A stretch of DNA of 64,000 nt from Beaufortia kweichowensis (taxonomy: Eukaryota > Chordata > Actinopteri > Cypriniformes > Gastromyzontidae). Shown piece after piece: positions 12,601-27,600 of the stretch (position 1 is the stretch's first letter; each line of letters begins with the position of its first letter). The DNA lies in the NCBI GenBank assembly GCA_019155185.1, contig CM032798.1, positions 3,547,501 to 3,611,500 on the forward strand, in the 5' to 3' direction. Under the pieces are notes generated by a model that saw nothing but the letters and a program-made list of their open reading frames with translations, was not told the DNA's origin and searched no databases. The translations under genes and the position numbers were made by a program.

Positions 12601-15600
12601 ATACATTCCTTTCATCCAAGCACGTTTAACAAAGCATGCAACAAAACCGATTGCTCTTTTACTTCACACTTTTTGTCTATAACAAAAGCACATTCAGGCA
12701 ACGTAAAGCCAGCAACCAGCCCAAAAATGAGCATATAAATAATAAAACATATTAGTATCATCAGGAGATGGATGGCTTTATTAATAATGAACAGAAGTAG
12801 AGTTTCAGTTAGGGAAGCAGCGCTACACCACAGGGCCTGAGCTGATGATCACGCTGTACAGAAGTGTGACTCATCACTGAAACCCAAAAAGAGTTTCTGT
12901 ACACTCATATTATAGTGTTGCATCTCAGAGACAACAGCATTGTTATTTTTCTGTTGTTGCAGATAAATATTGATGCACATGCAGATGAATCTTACAGTCG
13001 ATTATAAGCAATTTGTATAAACTCTGCACGTGTAAAGCTTGTATAAACCACTATATCCATGTTCCAAAACCTTTTAGGCTGTTAACATACAGAGAATTTT
13101 AAGGTGTAGATATTCTGCAAAGCTGTTAGTTATAGTTTGCTGCTTGGCGAGATGCCTAGTTTTAGTTAAATACTGAGACGCATCTTTTGCAGAGAAGGCA
13201 ATACCGGAAAGCACCAGCTCAGCAAAAAAGGTAAAGACGGTACAGTAGTTGAACGATTTTCCTACTTACTTCATCTGTTTCACAATGGTGCTTTTTCCTG
13301 ATTCGCCTGCACCTACAAAGCAAAATAAAAGGGTTCGATTAAAAATGCAGAGCAAGCAGATGCATTAAAAGGTTTATGGTGACCGGATAAAATTCATCAA
13401 TCACAGGATGGATCTGTAAAAAACCCCCACACAGTTCTGATCCTGGATGCTGATTGGTTAATATGATACATTAATCATCATAATATTAATATATTAAGTA
13501 ATGCAAAAAACACATAGTAGAAACACTGGATACAGTCATTTTAGATGCAAAATATTCACTTTTTATAATTCTTCATTGTTGCAAATCAGCGTCACAAAGA
13601 AAATAAACTGTATAAAAATTAGGAAAAGCAATGATATAAAAACAGGACAATTATGAAATACATGATATTAAATATTTTAATCCTAAAAGTGAATATGCTT
13701 ATTTAAAGTTGTCTTTGGAACTGTTAACATTGAAAAAATGAAACTGACTAAAATAAAAGGGATTTTAGTTGTTGCACAACTGTTAGCCACGTTTCACGCC
13801 CTCATCTGGATTAATAATTGACTTTCAGGTTACCTTTGACCTTTTACAGTATTATGACTGTACCATGTATTGTCCCTTGCACTTTGAACAAAGACAAAAC
13901 CGCCTTAGGAAACGAACATTACCACTGACCTCCCACTATAGTAACCCAGGAGACGAGACACAGTTCCATCCGCCCCCAGAGATCTGCTTTACCATGCTAA
14001 TAATTACGAGAAAGTAGCAATAATTGATTCATAAGAGACTCTGAGAATAACAATTCAATTGTTTATGCACACAGCCATAAACTGTGTAATTGGAGAACAA
14101 GGGTGTGTTTTAATGCACACTGGACCTATTAACCACCAGTAAATGTTTTTAAGCGTGTTAATTTGGTCCGGCTTTGCAGCGCATATAAAATGGTTGATTA
14201 TAAGCGCAGGTAGGCAGATGCAATAAACGGATACTTGTTTTTAACAAATAATATATCCAATTAGAACCTCAGACATAGTGTAAACTAATATGAAAGAGAG
14301 AGTGAGAGAGAGATTTTATATTTTATATTTTTATAATTGCATACCATGGTTGTATACATGGGTACAACCACAGTAAATTTAATGTTGAACATATATCCAT
14401 ATTATGCTAAACCAAGAATCTGCGGACTTACATAACTGATGGGTCAGTGTATTTAGAGCTGAAGTATTTGGTAAAATAACTAGACAAGCGAAATTTAACA
14501 TTAAAAACACACCCACATGCTACAGTATGACATTCTTTGGCTGTCGGCTGAGTCATCAGAAGAGAGAAAACGGGTCAGAATGTTATCAATAATTCACTGT
14601 TTAATTCACACATGCTACAATCTCTCTGTGAACGATGTTCATGGCATTTGGTGAACCAGAGGAATAAAAATAAAGATGAGAGCAACAGAAGAGGAGGAAT
14701 ATTGTTACATAAATATTAAATGAGGATATCTATTATATCCGGTGTAATAGATAGTAATATCTATTACACCTGATTGAGTGAACAAACTCCATGACTCAAA
14801 AAAAAAAACACTTTAAAATATTAAAAATATCTTTTAAAATCTGTCAGCTCTTCTTAAATTTACCTTAACTTAACTTAAATTATATATATATATATATAAA
14901 ATATAAAGTGGACATCTAGGTCTTTGACGTCGCTTTGGTGTGTTGTGAGCTTTATAGGAACTAGAATGGCTTTTGCTTAGGTCAGAGCTCTTATCCACGT
15001 TTGATCTCTGCTGGCTTGAGTCATTTAATCCGGATTATTACTTCGCTACGTTATAGGTTTGAACTTTACATAGATAATACATCAATCAGGGCAAAATCTT
15101 CAAAGGCACAACAACAAACATGCTGTAAGGAATCGAAACAAACAACCTGATGGACAACAATTGATCCAAACAGAGTCGCTGAGCTCACAATGTTTAAATA
15201 AGAAATACACTGATTAATTAAACATTCGGTTCACTCTAATAAAGCATTATTATTAAATGAAACAGATACATTTATAGTCTGCATTTCTCCTAACCTGCCA
15301 AATATACAAACATACATGCAATGACTTAGAATTCAGATGCCTATAATGCTTTCTAGGTAGTTTACTACTAAAGTTTTTAAAACAGATTGTCATAATAAAT
15401 TGCCCAGGTTGATAAAAGATTGAGAAACTGGCACAAGAAAAAGTCTTTCCAGGTAAGACCGAAGTTTATGCGTCCCTCTGGATCAGAGCAGTAATGATGT
15501 CTGCACGACTTGAAGAATCAAATATTAATTACAACTTGTTTATCACACTCTCCACCAGACTTCGGTAACTCCCTCTTTCCTAAATCTTGTCGTCCAGCAC

Positions 15601-18600
15601 TAAACATGCGGCTCTCTGCATCTCCTCGATTTCTCCAGGGTCCTAGCACACCCTTCTGTCATGTTCCTTTCATCTTTGATCACTTTTTATACTCCGAGAC
15701 TATCAGCAGACAGACGATGACAACATCACAAGCTTCTCTACTGTCTCTCCAGTATCTCTAATTATATTTGTTCAAACCCACAAAAATGACAATGTGGATC
15801 TGAAATATTACAATAAGAATATACGACTAAAACAATGTTTACCAATGCACATTAAAAGCACATTTTCAGCTGGTCAACAAACATTTTCAAAATAATAACT
15901 ATTTTAGTCTGACATTGACATAAGGGTAACTTGTGCTTCCATGAAAAATTAATGACTGTGAATGAAAAGATTAGCCTCGTAACTACCAGCGAAACATGTT
16001 GGTCAAGCTGTTGTGATAAAGTCATTCACAGAAAGCAATTTCCAAATCATTACATTTCTGAAGCTCCACCAGCAGAAGATTGAGGACCAGCTTTACAATG
16101 GCTTATAACAAGGAAACACCAAACAAGCTGTGGAAAATGAACAGTAAGCTATTTTGAAAATAGAAAAAGTTAATGATAAAAATGGCGTTCATCAAAACAA
16201 CTTTGACGACGGCAATACTATGACAATTTCATAAACAACATGGAACTCTAATATTAAAATGGCACTTAAAGTACTTCAAAGTATTTAAAATTGTTAAAAC
16301 AAAATAGCATTACCATGATTTTTGTTAATACTTTGTGCTATGTAAGAAATATGGGAATCATTCAATTTCAGTGTATACGCAACTTGAGCTCACAGAAAAA
16401 AATGTAACTTTTCTACAAGGTGCCATTTTCACATAAATTCATACTATGTGACTTGTATGAAACCGTATGATTATTATAGAAAAGCAAGAATGAAGCTCCA
16501 TTCCTAAACCTAACTATAGCTGCAGCGAAAGCAGAATGTACTAAAACATACAAATGTGAATGATTGCACAAATTACAAGTTAGTAAATATTTTTTTGTAA
16601 AAAAAAGCTTTTCTTCTATTTTCTTATCACCATCACTGTATTTTATTACAGTTTCTCCCTCTCAGAAGCTAACACAACCCCGTGCTGGCATTTCTCCTCA
16701 ATCTCGACACGGCATGCTACTTCCTGTTCCTGTACAGAGAAAAACGAGCCAAAGCTCCAGGTAGTGATTGTTCCTGTCACAGAGGCTAAGTGCTTTCCCT
16801 GCTCAGCTCTATCATCAATGAAGTGTGTGTACGTGTGCGTGTGTTTCTCGCAGCGCTGTGGGGCATTTTTAATAACAAGAACAATCTAAAGGTCAGCAGC
16901 TCCTGTCTATTCCCCTATTATAAAAACATACGTCTCTTGAACGCAGATGACTAGGAACCTCGGCATCACCAGTCTTATAATTCCTTCAAGTTACAATTTT
17001 GATGATGTAACCTTCACCTGTACTCTGTCCTACATCCTCAAACAACACAATGCAACAACGGCTTCAGGTGATGTAGCGTGCCTAAATCCATCCATGTTCG
17101 AGTTTAAAGAACGAATCAAAGGCCGGCAGTGATTCCATTCAGCGTCAATCCCTCATATCTGCCTAAGCTCTTTCTCTCTAAAATCAACCACGTAAAGAGG
17201 CCCGACAGGCTATTCTTGTCATTTAAGCACACTATTGAATTGTGCCACTGGGTAGCGCGTGTGGAATGAATCCTGATGTGGAACAAATGAAAGAGAGGGG
17301 GAAAGTGGGTCAGGAAGCCGGAGCTGCTCAGCACTTTGCATGCTGCACTGCGGTGGACTCGCACTTCACATGCACATCCAGTCTGCATTCGGGTTTGAAT
17401 TGAAGTATTGAGAAGGTGATGCACGAATCACAGCGAATTTATTTCATTTATGCAGGTGCCAGACTTAATCGGACGTTTAAGGCAAACAGATTGCGCACAT
17501 AAAGAAATCGGTCCTGTTGCATGTCAGATTGTATTTGTACGGGTGAACAGCAGATAAGTAAATAAACTAGGTACACAAAGGACACAGCTTAATTCAATCT
17601 GAAGCATTTGTTCACAGGGGATTAAGTTTAACATGCAGTTAAAGTAAATATAATATTTATATTATTTCTAATAAAATCTTTAAAAAAGATTTGCAATCAG
17701 TTTACTATGGGATTTTTGAGATTGCTTTTCATATGCACATCAAGTCAAACAACAATTCATAACAGTCATATAATGTGACTTTCAGTTTTTTTCAGGTTGC
17801 ATACAGCATTTGGCATCACTAGTAACGTGGGGCTTCCTAAATGCTTTTTTCTTGTCCGCTCTTGTAGACAGAGACTAAAAACAGCAGCACACTATCACAA
17901 ATCTCATGGGGAATCAGACTGAAAACCACAGTCTGATCTAGTGTGTTCCTCGAGCATGGCTTAATCCACATCGCCATCAAATCTGTGACACTGTATTGCT
18001 ATCTTACAGGCGTGAAATGTGAAGGTGTGTTTAAAATGTTTTTTTTACACTACAGATCTCCCATGAATGAAAATTCATCTACAATTTATCTGCAATTCAT
18101 TGCTCCTATTCCATTTACATTACTAAGGATTCTGGGTAAAAATTCTGGGTTTATTTCTTATGGATAGTATTTTAAATAAAACCATCAAACTTTAACACTG
18201 CCTCACTTCTTCAATATAAATGCATATGCTACAATTATATACAAGAGAAGCATAAGGCCTGTTCACAACAAGAACGATTTAACTATAAAAATAAAGAGAA
18301 GAGAGTTCACACCACAACTATAAGACACATCAAGAAACAGTTAAAACAAACCTTAAAACTAGAGGAAAGTTGTATTTTACTAGATGCAGTGATTCAGTCA
18401 TTTAAAAACCACAATGAAAATGCTTGAGTTTGATAATACACATGGTTTAATATAAGATGGAGGTTCTAAGTGAAACCGCATTGATCTTCCTGTTTTTGCC
18501 AACAGGAAGTTAATGCACAACAGCACTCGCAGTTTTTCTGCTCGCTTGACATCACGCCAGTAGCACGTGTTTGTCATCTCCATACTTTATTACAAAACGG

Positions 18601-21600
18601 AACCTTTAAAGTAGACCTCTTCTCTTTCGCAGGAAAACAAATGAAAGCCGTGCCTCCGTTTCAGAGAAACAATTTGAACCAATTCACACTGGAATGATCT
18701 AGGCCTGCTGTTCACGTTGTGGTGTTAAGAGAGGAAATCTCTTACACTGAATACTAGTACTGCTGTGTTTGTCTCTCTTTTTACCACAAGATGAAACATA
18801 TTTCCACCACAGGTATTTGTTATTGCTTTGCAGTTGCACAAAGTGGTTTTGTTTCCATCTTAATTACTTGCAAGCACATCACACTAACACACACATGGGT
18901 GTACGGTACACATCCGTAGCGTTAGCTGTCAATCAGTGTTAGTTACAATTCTATGACGTAACCAGTGTTAAATTAGAAGTAACCACTAAGCAAAAATGTT
19001 ATGTTACTAACAGAAAAGTTATGTTGATGTTTCCTTTAAAATATAATATAATATAATATAATATAAAATAAATGTTAAAAAAACACAATCAATGTAAAAA
19101 ACACAATCTCTGTACAAACAATAGCTTTTGTCCTTGGAATAAAAAGAATAATAAAAAAAGATATATAATATAATATAATATAATAAATTATAATATAATA
19201 TAATATAATATATTACTATTTAAAATAAATACTAGTAAAATACTAGTAAAATACTAGTAAAATACTAATATATTACCCTTGAATTAATTAAAAAGAAATT
19301 ATTTAAAAATCAAAAGGATTGAAAAACAATCCAAAAAATTAATGAATAAATAATGTTTCACCAAACAGATTTGGGAATTTACTTGATGTGAAGATAAGCA
19401 AAAGCAAAAAAATTACACTAAAAACGTATTTGTCAGAAACAGAGGTGTGAATCCAACATGTCATCAAGTACTCAACCAAGATCTGCGCTGTTTTCAGAAT
19501 GAGACATTGTGGAAAACTGGGAGGACGGCTTCAGCCAATAAGTTCTGTGAGAAATGCCACGTTGAAAGTTTGGCTCTGAATTTTTCCTGAGGCTGGGAAC
19601 TCACTGTCACTCACCCATCTCTCTCTCTCTCTCATATCCAGATTAAAGAGAGTTTCTGTCTTTATGGAGCAGCTACTGGCCACATGTGCTGAACAGCTGC
19701 CCCCATAAACACCAGATTCAGCTGCTTCTCATTGGCTTATTCTTTCATTCTTTCATTAAAGCACCTGACATCATCTCCTCTGGTGGAGAGAAAATAACAG
19801 GTCTGCAGCAATGGGGATTTCAGCAAAATACAAACTAAAATTACAGCCACATAACGATACTGCAAAAACAAAGGTGAAAATCAAAGTGTGAAAAATGGTG
19901 TGCTGGGTAAAAGTATGCCTGAATACCTGCAGCGGCGTGTGATATCATATGAAAGATTCCTAAAAAGTAGCACTTTCAATACCAAATGCTTCAGCACTGC
20001 AAAACACAGCGAGTAACACCATAAAAAAATTGAGATTAAACATTTTTCTAAAACCGTTAAAAACCTTTTAACAGTCTCCCTTTTCACAGATGCAACACTG
20101 GTTATTTTACTATTCACTTTAATATTTTATAGATGAATTCTTATCCAATCATGACAAACTATATATTGATGGAAAGGTCTAAGACAATTTGAGTAAATGT
20201 TCATACATTTAAAAAATACAAAAAATGAAATACTTTTTTACAAATTAAAATATATAAAAATGTGGTTAAGATTTTCATGTGCATGTTCAATATCAGGTTA
20301 ACGTTACAAAAGTGATTGATGATCTTGCTCTCTACACATCCACATTGGCCAATAAAAAAAACATATTGTTGCCATAAAACCATTACAAAATCTATAAAAA
20401 TTATAGATTTTATTGATTTATGATTAACCACAGTTTAACCATGGTATTATAAATACATGGTTAAATACCATGGTATTTAACCATGGTATTATAGTAAAAC
20501 CATGGTAAACAAATGGCAATCAATCTGCCAAAAACATGGTTGCTATACTTTTACTATAATAAAACCAGGGTTAATTTTTACTAAAACAACAGAACACACT
20601 CCTATTCTTTACGCCCTACAGACGTGAAGCACTCAAATGAATGCAAATAATCTTATGTTGATATTCTTTCACACTAAACATGATGGGTTACGAGGACTGG
20701 CCTCATCTGAACTCAGATTAGGGAAAAATATAACACAATATCCTACAGAAGGATGCATGTCTCCATGGTGACGCACACACAAGCGAACAGACTGTGTGCT
20801 GAGAAAACCATGGCGTGGTTATGTAAGCTGAATGAGTATCAAAAACACACACACCAAATGTCCATATCACATAAAAAACATTTCTGCAATCACATATTAC
20901 AGTATTATATCAAAACAATCAGATGTTTGACTGATTATCTTGATTATCTTTGATTATTCGTTTAGTTTGATCTACATTAAAGTGGATCTTACCGTAATCA
21001 AATCACAAATATTACTTTGGAAAGTCACATTCTACGAAGACATCTGTCCAAGCTGAGATGGTGTTTATAATTTTATATTTTTTAGACCGTTTCTGAAATT
21101 ATCTTTCAAGGCATTCGTATTTACATGCACAAATACTCTTCAGCAGAATCTGCAGAAGGTTTAACATCTGCTCCTTAATAATCTACTCCCATAGAGATCA
21201 GAGCGGCGTGATCAACAGCAGACCAATTCATGGCACAAGTGGAAAATCATGCACCAATCCTTTATATTGCTAGTTAGCATATGGCAAAAAGATAATATAT
21301 AAAACCAATGGCTGCCAAGGCATTTAACATGATCTCATATCAAACCATGTGTTGCTCTGATTTCGTTCATAATAGTCCACCCTCATTTCATAATGATAGT
21401 CTGGTCAACTGTGTACGTTTTGTTGCATTATCCGCTGGAAAAAAATCCCACAAATGGTTTAAGACGAGTCACGTGTTGAAGTTTAATATGTAAAGTTAAC
21501 AATTTAAACACTCATAACTCCCCATAAACATACTTAAATATAAAACATATCAAAATATAAAATTATACAGAATCCAACTGTGACAACAAACAAAGCCTCC

Positions 21601-24600
21601 CACATAATATAAATCTATCACTCTGCACTTCTCGTTCAATGTATTTTTCCATGTTAATAATTATCTTTTCCTGTCCACATCACGTGATGCAATGGCAAAC
21701 TGCAGGAGTTCAAGATAAAGAACAGACACAAAAACACATATTCGAGTTCATTAAACCGGCAAAGGAAATACAATGTAGAGGTTTGGGAATAATAAGTTGG
21801 CTGTAATGAGAATGAGAATGTGCAATGCAATCAAAGTCTTATCACAAGACCATAAACATGCATTACTAAGCATGTAGGGAGCTGGAATTTTAAAGACGGA
21901 AGAGTTTCAGATTGCGGTTTGACCTGCGTTTGTTTACACGCTACAGAATTGGCCAAACTCTTGTGTACTGCAGGAACTCAATTCAATATCAATGTTGATA
22001 AAACATGGTGAGATTATGTGTCAGGTTCAATGTCACAGAATAAACCAGAAATGTGTTGAATTTGCGTGCTTTAAAAAATGCTGACTTTTGCGTTTTCTAA
22101 ATATTCTTTCCATAAATAAATCGAATGAGAACACTTTTTATAACTCATTTACTAGAAACTGAATTGAACTGCTTAAAATTGAATTGAACTTACTTGTAAA
22201 ATCAATTTAAACTATATTAAAACATATGTAAAACCTTAAACACATATATATACAATCAACCAACAAACATTTTACATTCTTTCTGGAAATACATCACTCT
22301 CTTGAGCCTATATCTACATTGACCTAAGACTTTGATCATTTAAAATGATCAAAAAAACCATTGAAATACACATATTGAGATATGCACAAATTTGATCATT
22401 TCAATATATCTTGCAGCCCTATCGTTTACAGTAATTTACTGTAATAGCCAAAAGAGAGCAGGAAGTAACAAGGACTATGTAATAGCGCAAGCCAGACTCA
22501 AACTTGTGGCGCCCACATCAGCACCAAGGCTCAAAGTCTCACCACATGCCTCCATCCAGCTCCTGCTTTAAACTGCAATGTACACTTGAAAACAGTCTGA
22601 TGAATTATCTTCCGTTTCCACTGATAAAGAGCCTCTTACTGTACATGTCCATAGTGTCCTCTCCAAGTAAAGAATGCTCTAGAGACTAGGAAAGACGTTG
22701 ATAATGACAACATTCAATACACTGATAAATTATAGCAATTTGAAGCTCTGGTGCCTAAAGAGTCATTGCCAGGGACTTTGATCTCCATGGGGCTCTACAC
22801 CGCCACCAGTCAAGTGGCCTAATCAAACCCGAGTCCAATTTACATTTCTGAACAGGCACTTCAGAAGACCACTCTGTGTTTAAGCCCTCCACTGGAGGAC
22901 CCCGCTCACGGTGCGAGACGATGAGTTTTCACGGGTACTAAACTGTATTCGGACATTCCGTCCAGCAAGATGAGAAGAATCTCATCAGTTACAGTAATGC
23001 CCTCATCTCAGGGTGTCCGGTGTGATGTGCACATCATGTACCAAAAACCAGCTACAAAACAATAAGGGTAAAGACATACTGGATAAAAAACACACAAATA
23101 TTTTTTAGCTACAGATTATTAATGATCTGAAGTGCCTCACTGGGAAATTAAAAGGGAATTTTCATTAAAACTACTACGAATATTAAACCAAAAACGATAC
23201 TGAAATGAAGACCATGAGGTGCTGGGGATTTTGAAGGCATGTGACTGGAAAAGCAAACATCAAAACCACAAAAAAACCTTCCACAAAATATGTGAAATGA
23301 ATTTTGAAGTATATGTAAATTATATAAATAAATTATTTTTAAATTATAATAATATAAACTATTAGATCAAAACACAAATATAAACACTAACACTATAAAC
23401 ACTATATATAAAAAGCAAAATATAAAAAAAAACACCAACACAGCTCACATAATGTTTATGAAACACACCTAAGAGCAGTAAATTAACATTTAAATATTAT
23501 TATTATTATTTTAAATCTTGACACCTGGTGCTTTAAATCTGTCATCTGTCAACCTGTCATCAATAAGTTGTTAATGCCTTGATACACAGATTCAGCATTA
23601 AAGAAACAGCAGCAGTCGCCTTAAATCTCATTGTCAATCTTTTTAGTCTTACGCCAAAACAGCATATTCTGTTCTTCCTTCTCTCTCAAGCTTGTAGTGA
23701 ACATTATAACACGTGCTGCAGGCGGTTCGCTTCATTTTAGGAGCTTACAAGATTGAAAATGGACTGACAATGGCTGTAAGGGAAAAGTGCTAGTCAGACG
23801 AACACATAACCATCTATAATGACAGAATCAGCAGTGGCTCTCTGGTAAATAGCTGCAAGCATTTTAGCACCGACAGGCTGAGATCGATGCACACACATAC
23901 AACAACTCCTATTATACACACAGCAAAAAAACCTTTGTAGATCTGCTATAAACAACTAGACTGAGAAAGCATCTCATTTGGAAGATCTCAGCAGACCTTA
24001 AAGATCTACATTAACCCACATTTTGCTTGATTTGTAAGCGAAAGCTATTCTCAGCACATGCCAGCTAAAAATGTTTCTTTTATAATCTTTAATCAAAATA
24101 TAATAACTTTCTAGCCACTAAAACATCTACTTCTTTCTGCTGAGGTAACCAAAACCATGATATTAACTGATAATATTAAATCATAACTTTTCACAATATA
24201 ATTAAAGCTGCAGTTGTAGTTTTTTTGCAGGTTACTCTTTATCTTTATATGGGTTGTCAAATGACATCAAACTGACATGTCCTGTGAAATCATACCCCCA
24301 AGAGCAGGGTTTGGGTTATGTACCAATAAATAAAAATAAATAAATAAAAAATAAATAAAATAAAAATTTTATATATATATATATATATAAAAAATTAGTT
24401 TTGCCAACATAGAACACAGTAATTTTTGTTTCAGTCATTTTTTACTTAATTTCATGGGAATGCTAATAAAATCAAGTCAAGTCAAATCAATTAAAAAATT
24501 GAATTGATTTAATGAGAACTTTAATTTAACTGTAATCAAAATTTGACAGTTCTGCTTACTTAAACCAAGAACTTTGCAAACTCAAAAAATTGAGGAAATG

Positions 24601-27600
24601 TGTTTTTGAGTATTGCTAACTTATCTGGGTTAACAATGTGTTCATTTAAATTTATATGGAAAAAAAACCTTTAATGATCTTTAATGCATATTGATATTCA
24701 CTTGGTAATATGGACATAAATTAAGTAAGCAAACAAACCAACATAAAACAAGAAAACTTTTGTCAAAGGGCAGACTGCACCAGCTTCTGACATGTCCCTG
24801 CTGAGACTTGAAGATCTGCCATCACACTATGTAAGAATGTGAGATCTTTAAAGTTAAGCAAGACTGATGTAAGACCTCAGAAACGAACAGAAATCAGAAA
24901 CCTATGAAGCAGCGGTCGGTTTTCAAAAGTGTGACTAGCTATCTAAAGGAGAGAGTTTTGTTTCTGAAGTGTGTATGGGTGGGTGTATGTGTGTGTTTTG
25001 AAATTAAAGTGTGTGACGGTGACTGTGCGGGAGGCCTTCACCTGTTCTGAACAGTGTCACCTTGGTAAGTCGTTTTTGCATTTAACTAAAGGTAAAAGGA
25101 GAAGGCTGTGCTTTTACAAGCCTGTTTTATCACCGCCTGGAAGAGTCAGAACTATTGCAGGAAGTGTCCCGCTCGTACCCCTGCCGTGTTTTTGAGCACC
25201 ATGGGCCAAAGATACCTTCCGCCAAATGATGTCATGAGATATTACACAGTGACTCAACATTGAAAATGTAAACAACAAACTGATAAAGCCCAGAAGTGTA
25301 TTTGCACTGTAGATCCACCAGCCCTTCAAATTGCACATCCTTTTTGTGTTACAAGACTATTTCATTTTTCTTTACAGCGAACACAAAATCTCTGATCTAT
25401 AAACAATTCGAAAAAAATTAAAAATAAAATTGACCATCTACACATACACAAACCCTCCTGATACACACTTGCCCCTTTTCTGTGCAATATTCTCCTTTCA
25501 AGAAACAAACTCAAAGGACGTTCTCATCATTTCTGTCCTTATAGCCGTCTTGTGCAATTATCAGAGAAGTATTTCTACACCAAAGGTAAAGCGTGTTTAG
25601 GCAAGAAAAGAATTTAAAGATTCCCGGTTTAAAATAAACACAGAACGCAAACTACTTCCTGCTCTGTGGCACGGCCTTGACTCATCTGTTGTTTAGAGAT
25701 TCAACACCTCACGTCCATGTTGCGGGCAGATGTCTGAAGGTAAAAACAAGACTATAAACAGCTTGACTCTAGGATGTTACTAACATCCAAATAACCTGTG
25801 GTGTTGAGAAACACAATACAACATTTCCATTACAAATACCATCAGATGTTTACCATTCAAACCATTGTAAAAGTCTTGTATGTAGTGTGTTTTGGGCTTT
25901 ATTCTAGTGGGATTTAATGGTGTCTTTTTGGTTCACCAGATTCACAAGATAACATCACCAACACATTACCTGTAGAGACCCACAGGGACCATTATAGTTT
26001 CCATTAAAACCAATGCAATTCCCATTATAACCATTAAATCTATGTGATGGTGTCTATTGTTTTCTTATCAGCAGGGCGAGAACTTTCTTCAATTAAATCA
26101 GTTTATTCGATTATTCATGACCACCAGACATGTTGTAATGGTGGGCGACTCAGCAGTTTAGAGACATAATTTAAGGTCAATAACTCTGTCAAGAACAGTT
26201 TTAAGAACATGTCAGTGACACAACATCTTCCACGCTGAAAAACTATTATTGTAGATAAAAGGCCATTACAAACATAATCATAATCTGCTACTTCATAATT
26301 CTGTCTCAAAAAATAGTAAGCTGCCAGCCCAGCACAGATGTAAGACTATGACTGTCTCAAACTGAATTTCTCAAGATTTTAGCGTGCCTGTTAACAAGCT
26401 TGCCGCTCATGAAGTGCATTTAAAATCAGTTACTTCCATTGCATGTTTACGTATGCAGCTGCCCACAAAGTAAACACTCATATGTCTGGTATATTCCTTT
26501 ACTGTTAGAATAAGATTAACACTCATGTCTCATTTTAAATCCATACACTAGTCTGTGTGAAAATAAACATATACAATGTCAATTACTAACTAATATTAAT
26601 TATTAACAAAATTTATTACATACAGTTGCTGCTTGGCTCATGTGCATGTCAAACCATGATATCAGGGAATGTCCGTATGATACTATAAACCACTAGACAT
26701 ATTTATAATCAGTGGATTATCCAAAGAAAATATTACATTGAACTGTCAGTAACAATAACTGTATCACACATCTGCTTGATAATGCCAACAATGTTCAGAT
26801 AAATCCATCTAAAAAGGTCATTATATCATTAAAGAAATTATTTTTTTGCCGTGTACACTGCTGGTGTTAGAGTTGTTTTAATACAAAAAGGAAATGCGAC
26901 AAAATTGAACTGTATTTAAAAAATTAACTAGTAACTATTGTTGCAACAACATTAACTACTTTGTATAGCTTATGTAAGTGCCTGTATAACCTGTCCTTCA
27001 GAAAGTTGCTTAATTTAAACAAGTAAACACTGGAAAGTACCCAAGGTCGAATACCAGCAACTTTTTAACAGGTACAGTGAACAAAATGATTAAAGCAGGT
27101 AATTAAAAATATGCTCGAATTAAACTGATAATTGATATTAACTGACTAACTGATATTGAAAACAAGTCATCCAAGACTAGATACATTATATATAATAAAG
27201 AAAGTCTAAAAAAAGTACATTTCAGTCTTTTATGATAGTTTCACGAAGCCTAACATCCCCTGGTTACTGTTTGAAAGAACAAAATAAATCAATTACAGAA
27301 TTTTTACTTTTGGAGGCACTACACTAAAATCAAAGCAAACTACTTACTCTTACTAGCCAACTTGTACATTTAAAAGCTTGTTGTGTTTGTTTAGCTTTTA
27401 ATCTGTCTGTGCATTCAAAATATTTTAAACAGAGGATAAAAGTATGTCTCATTATTTTATGAATCGCTCAACAGACGAAGCAGGTGCCAAATGAATATGC
27501 TGCCAAAGAGCCCACAAACAAGAATTATCGACACAGTTATTACACGATATGACATGCCAGAAGATTATTGCTGTGGTCATCTATCATTTTTAGGCTTTAC

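Noticed and set aside
25838..26060. Possible MITE with gatttaatggt / accattaaatc arms
   Set aside because: The arms match over only about 11 bp and no ends or target-site duplication are visible.
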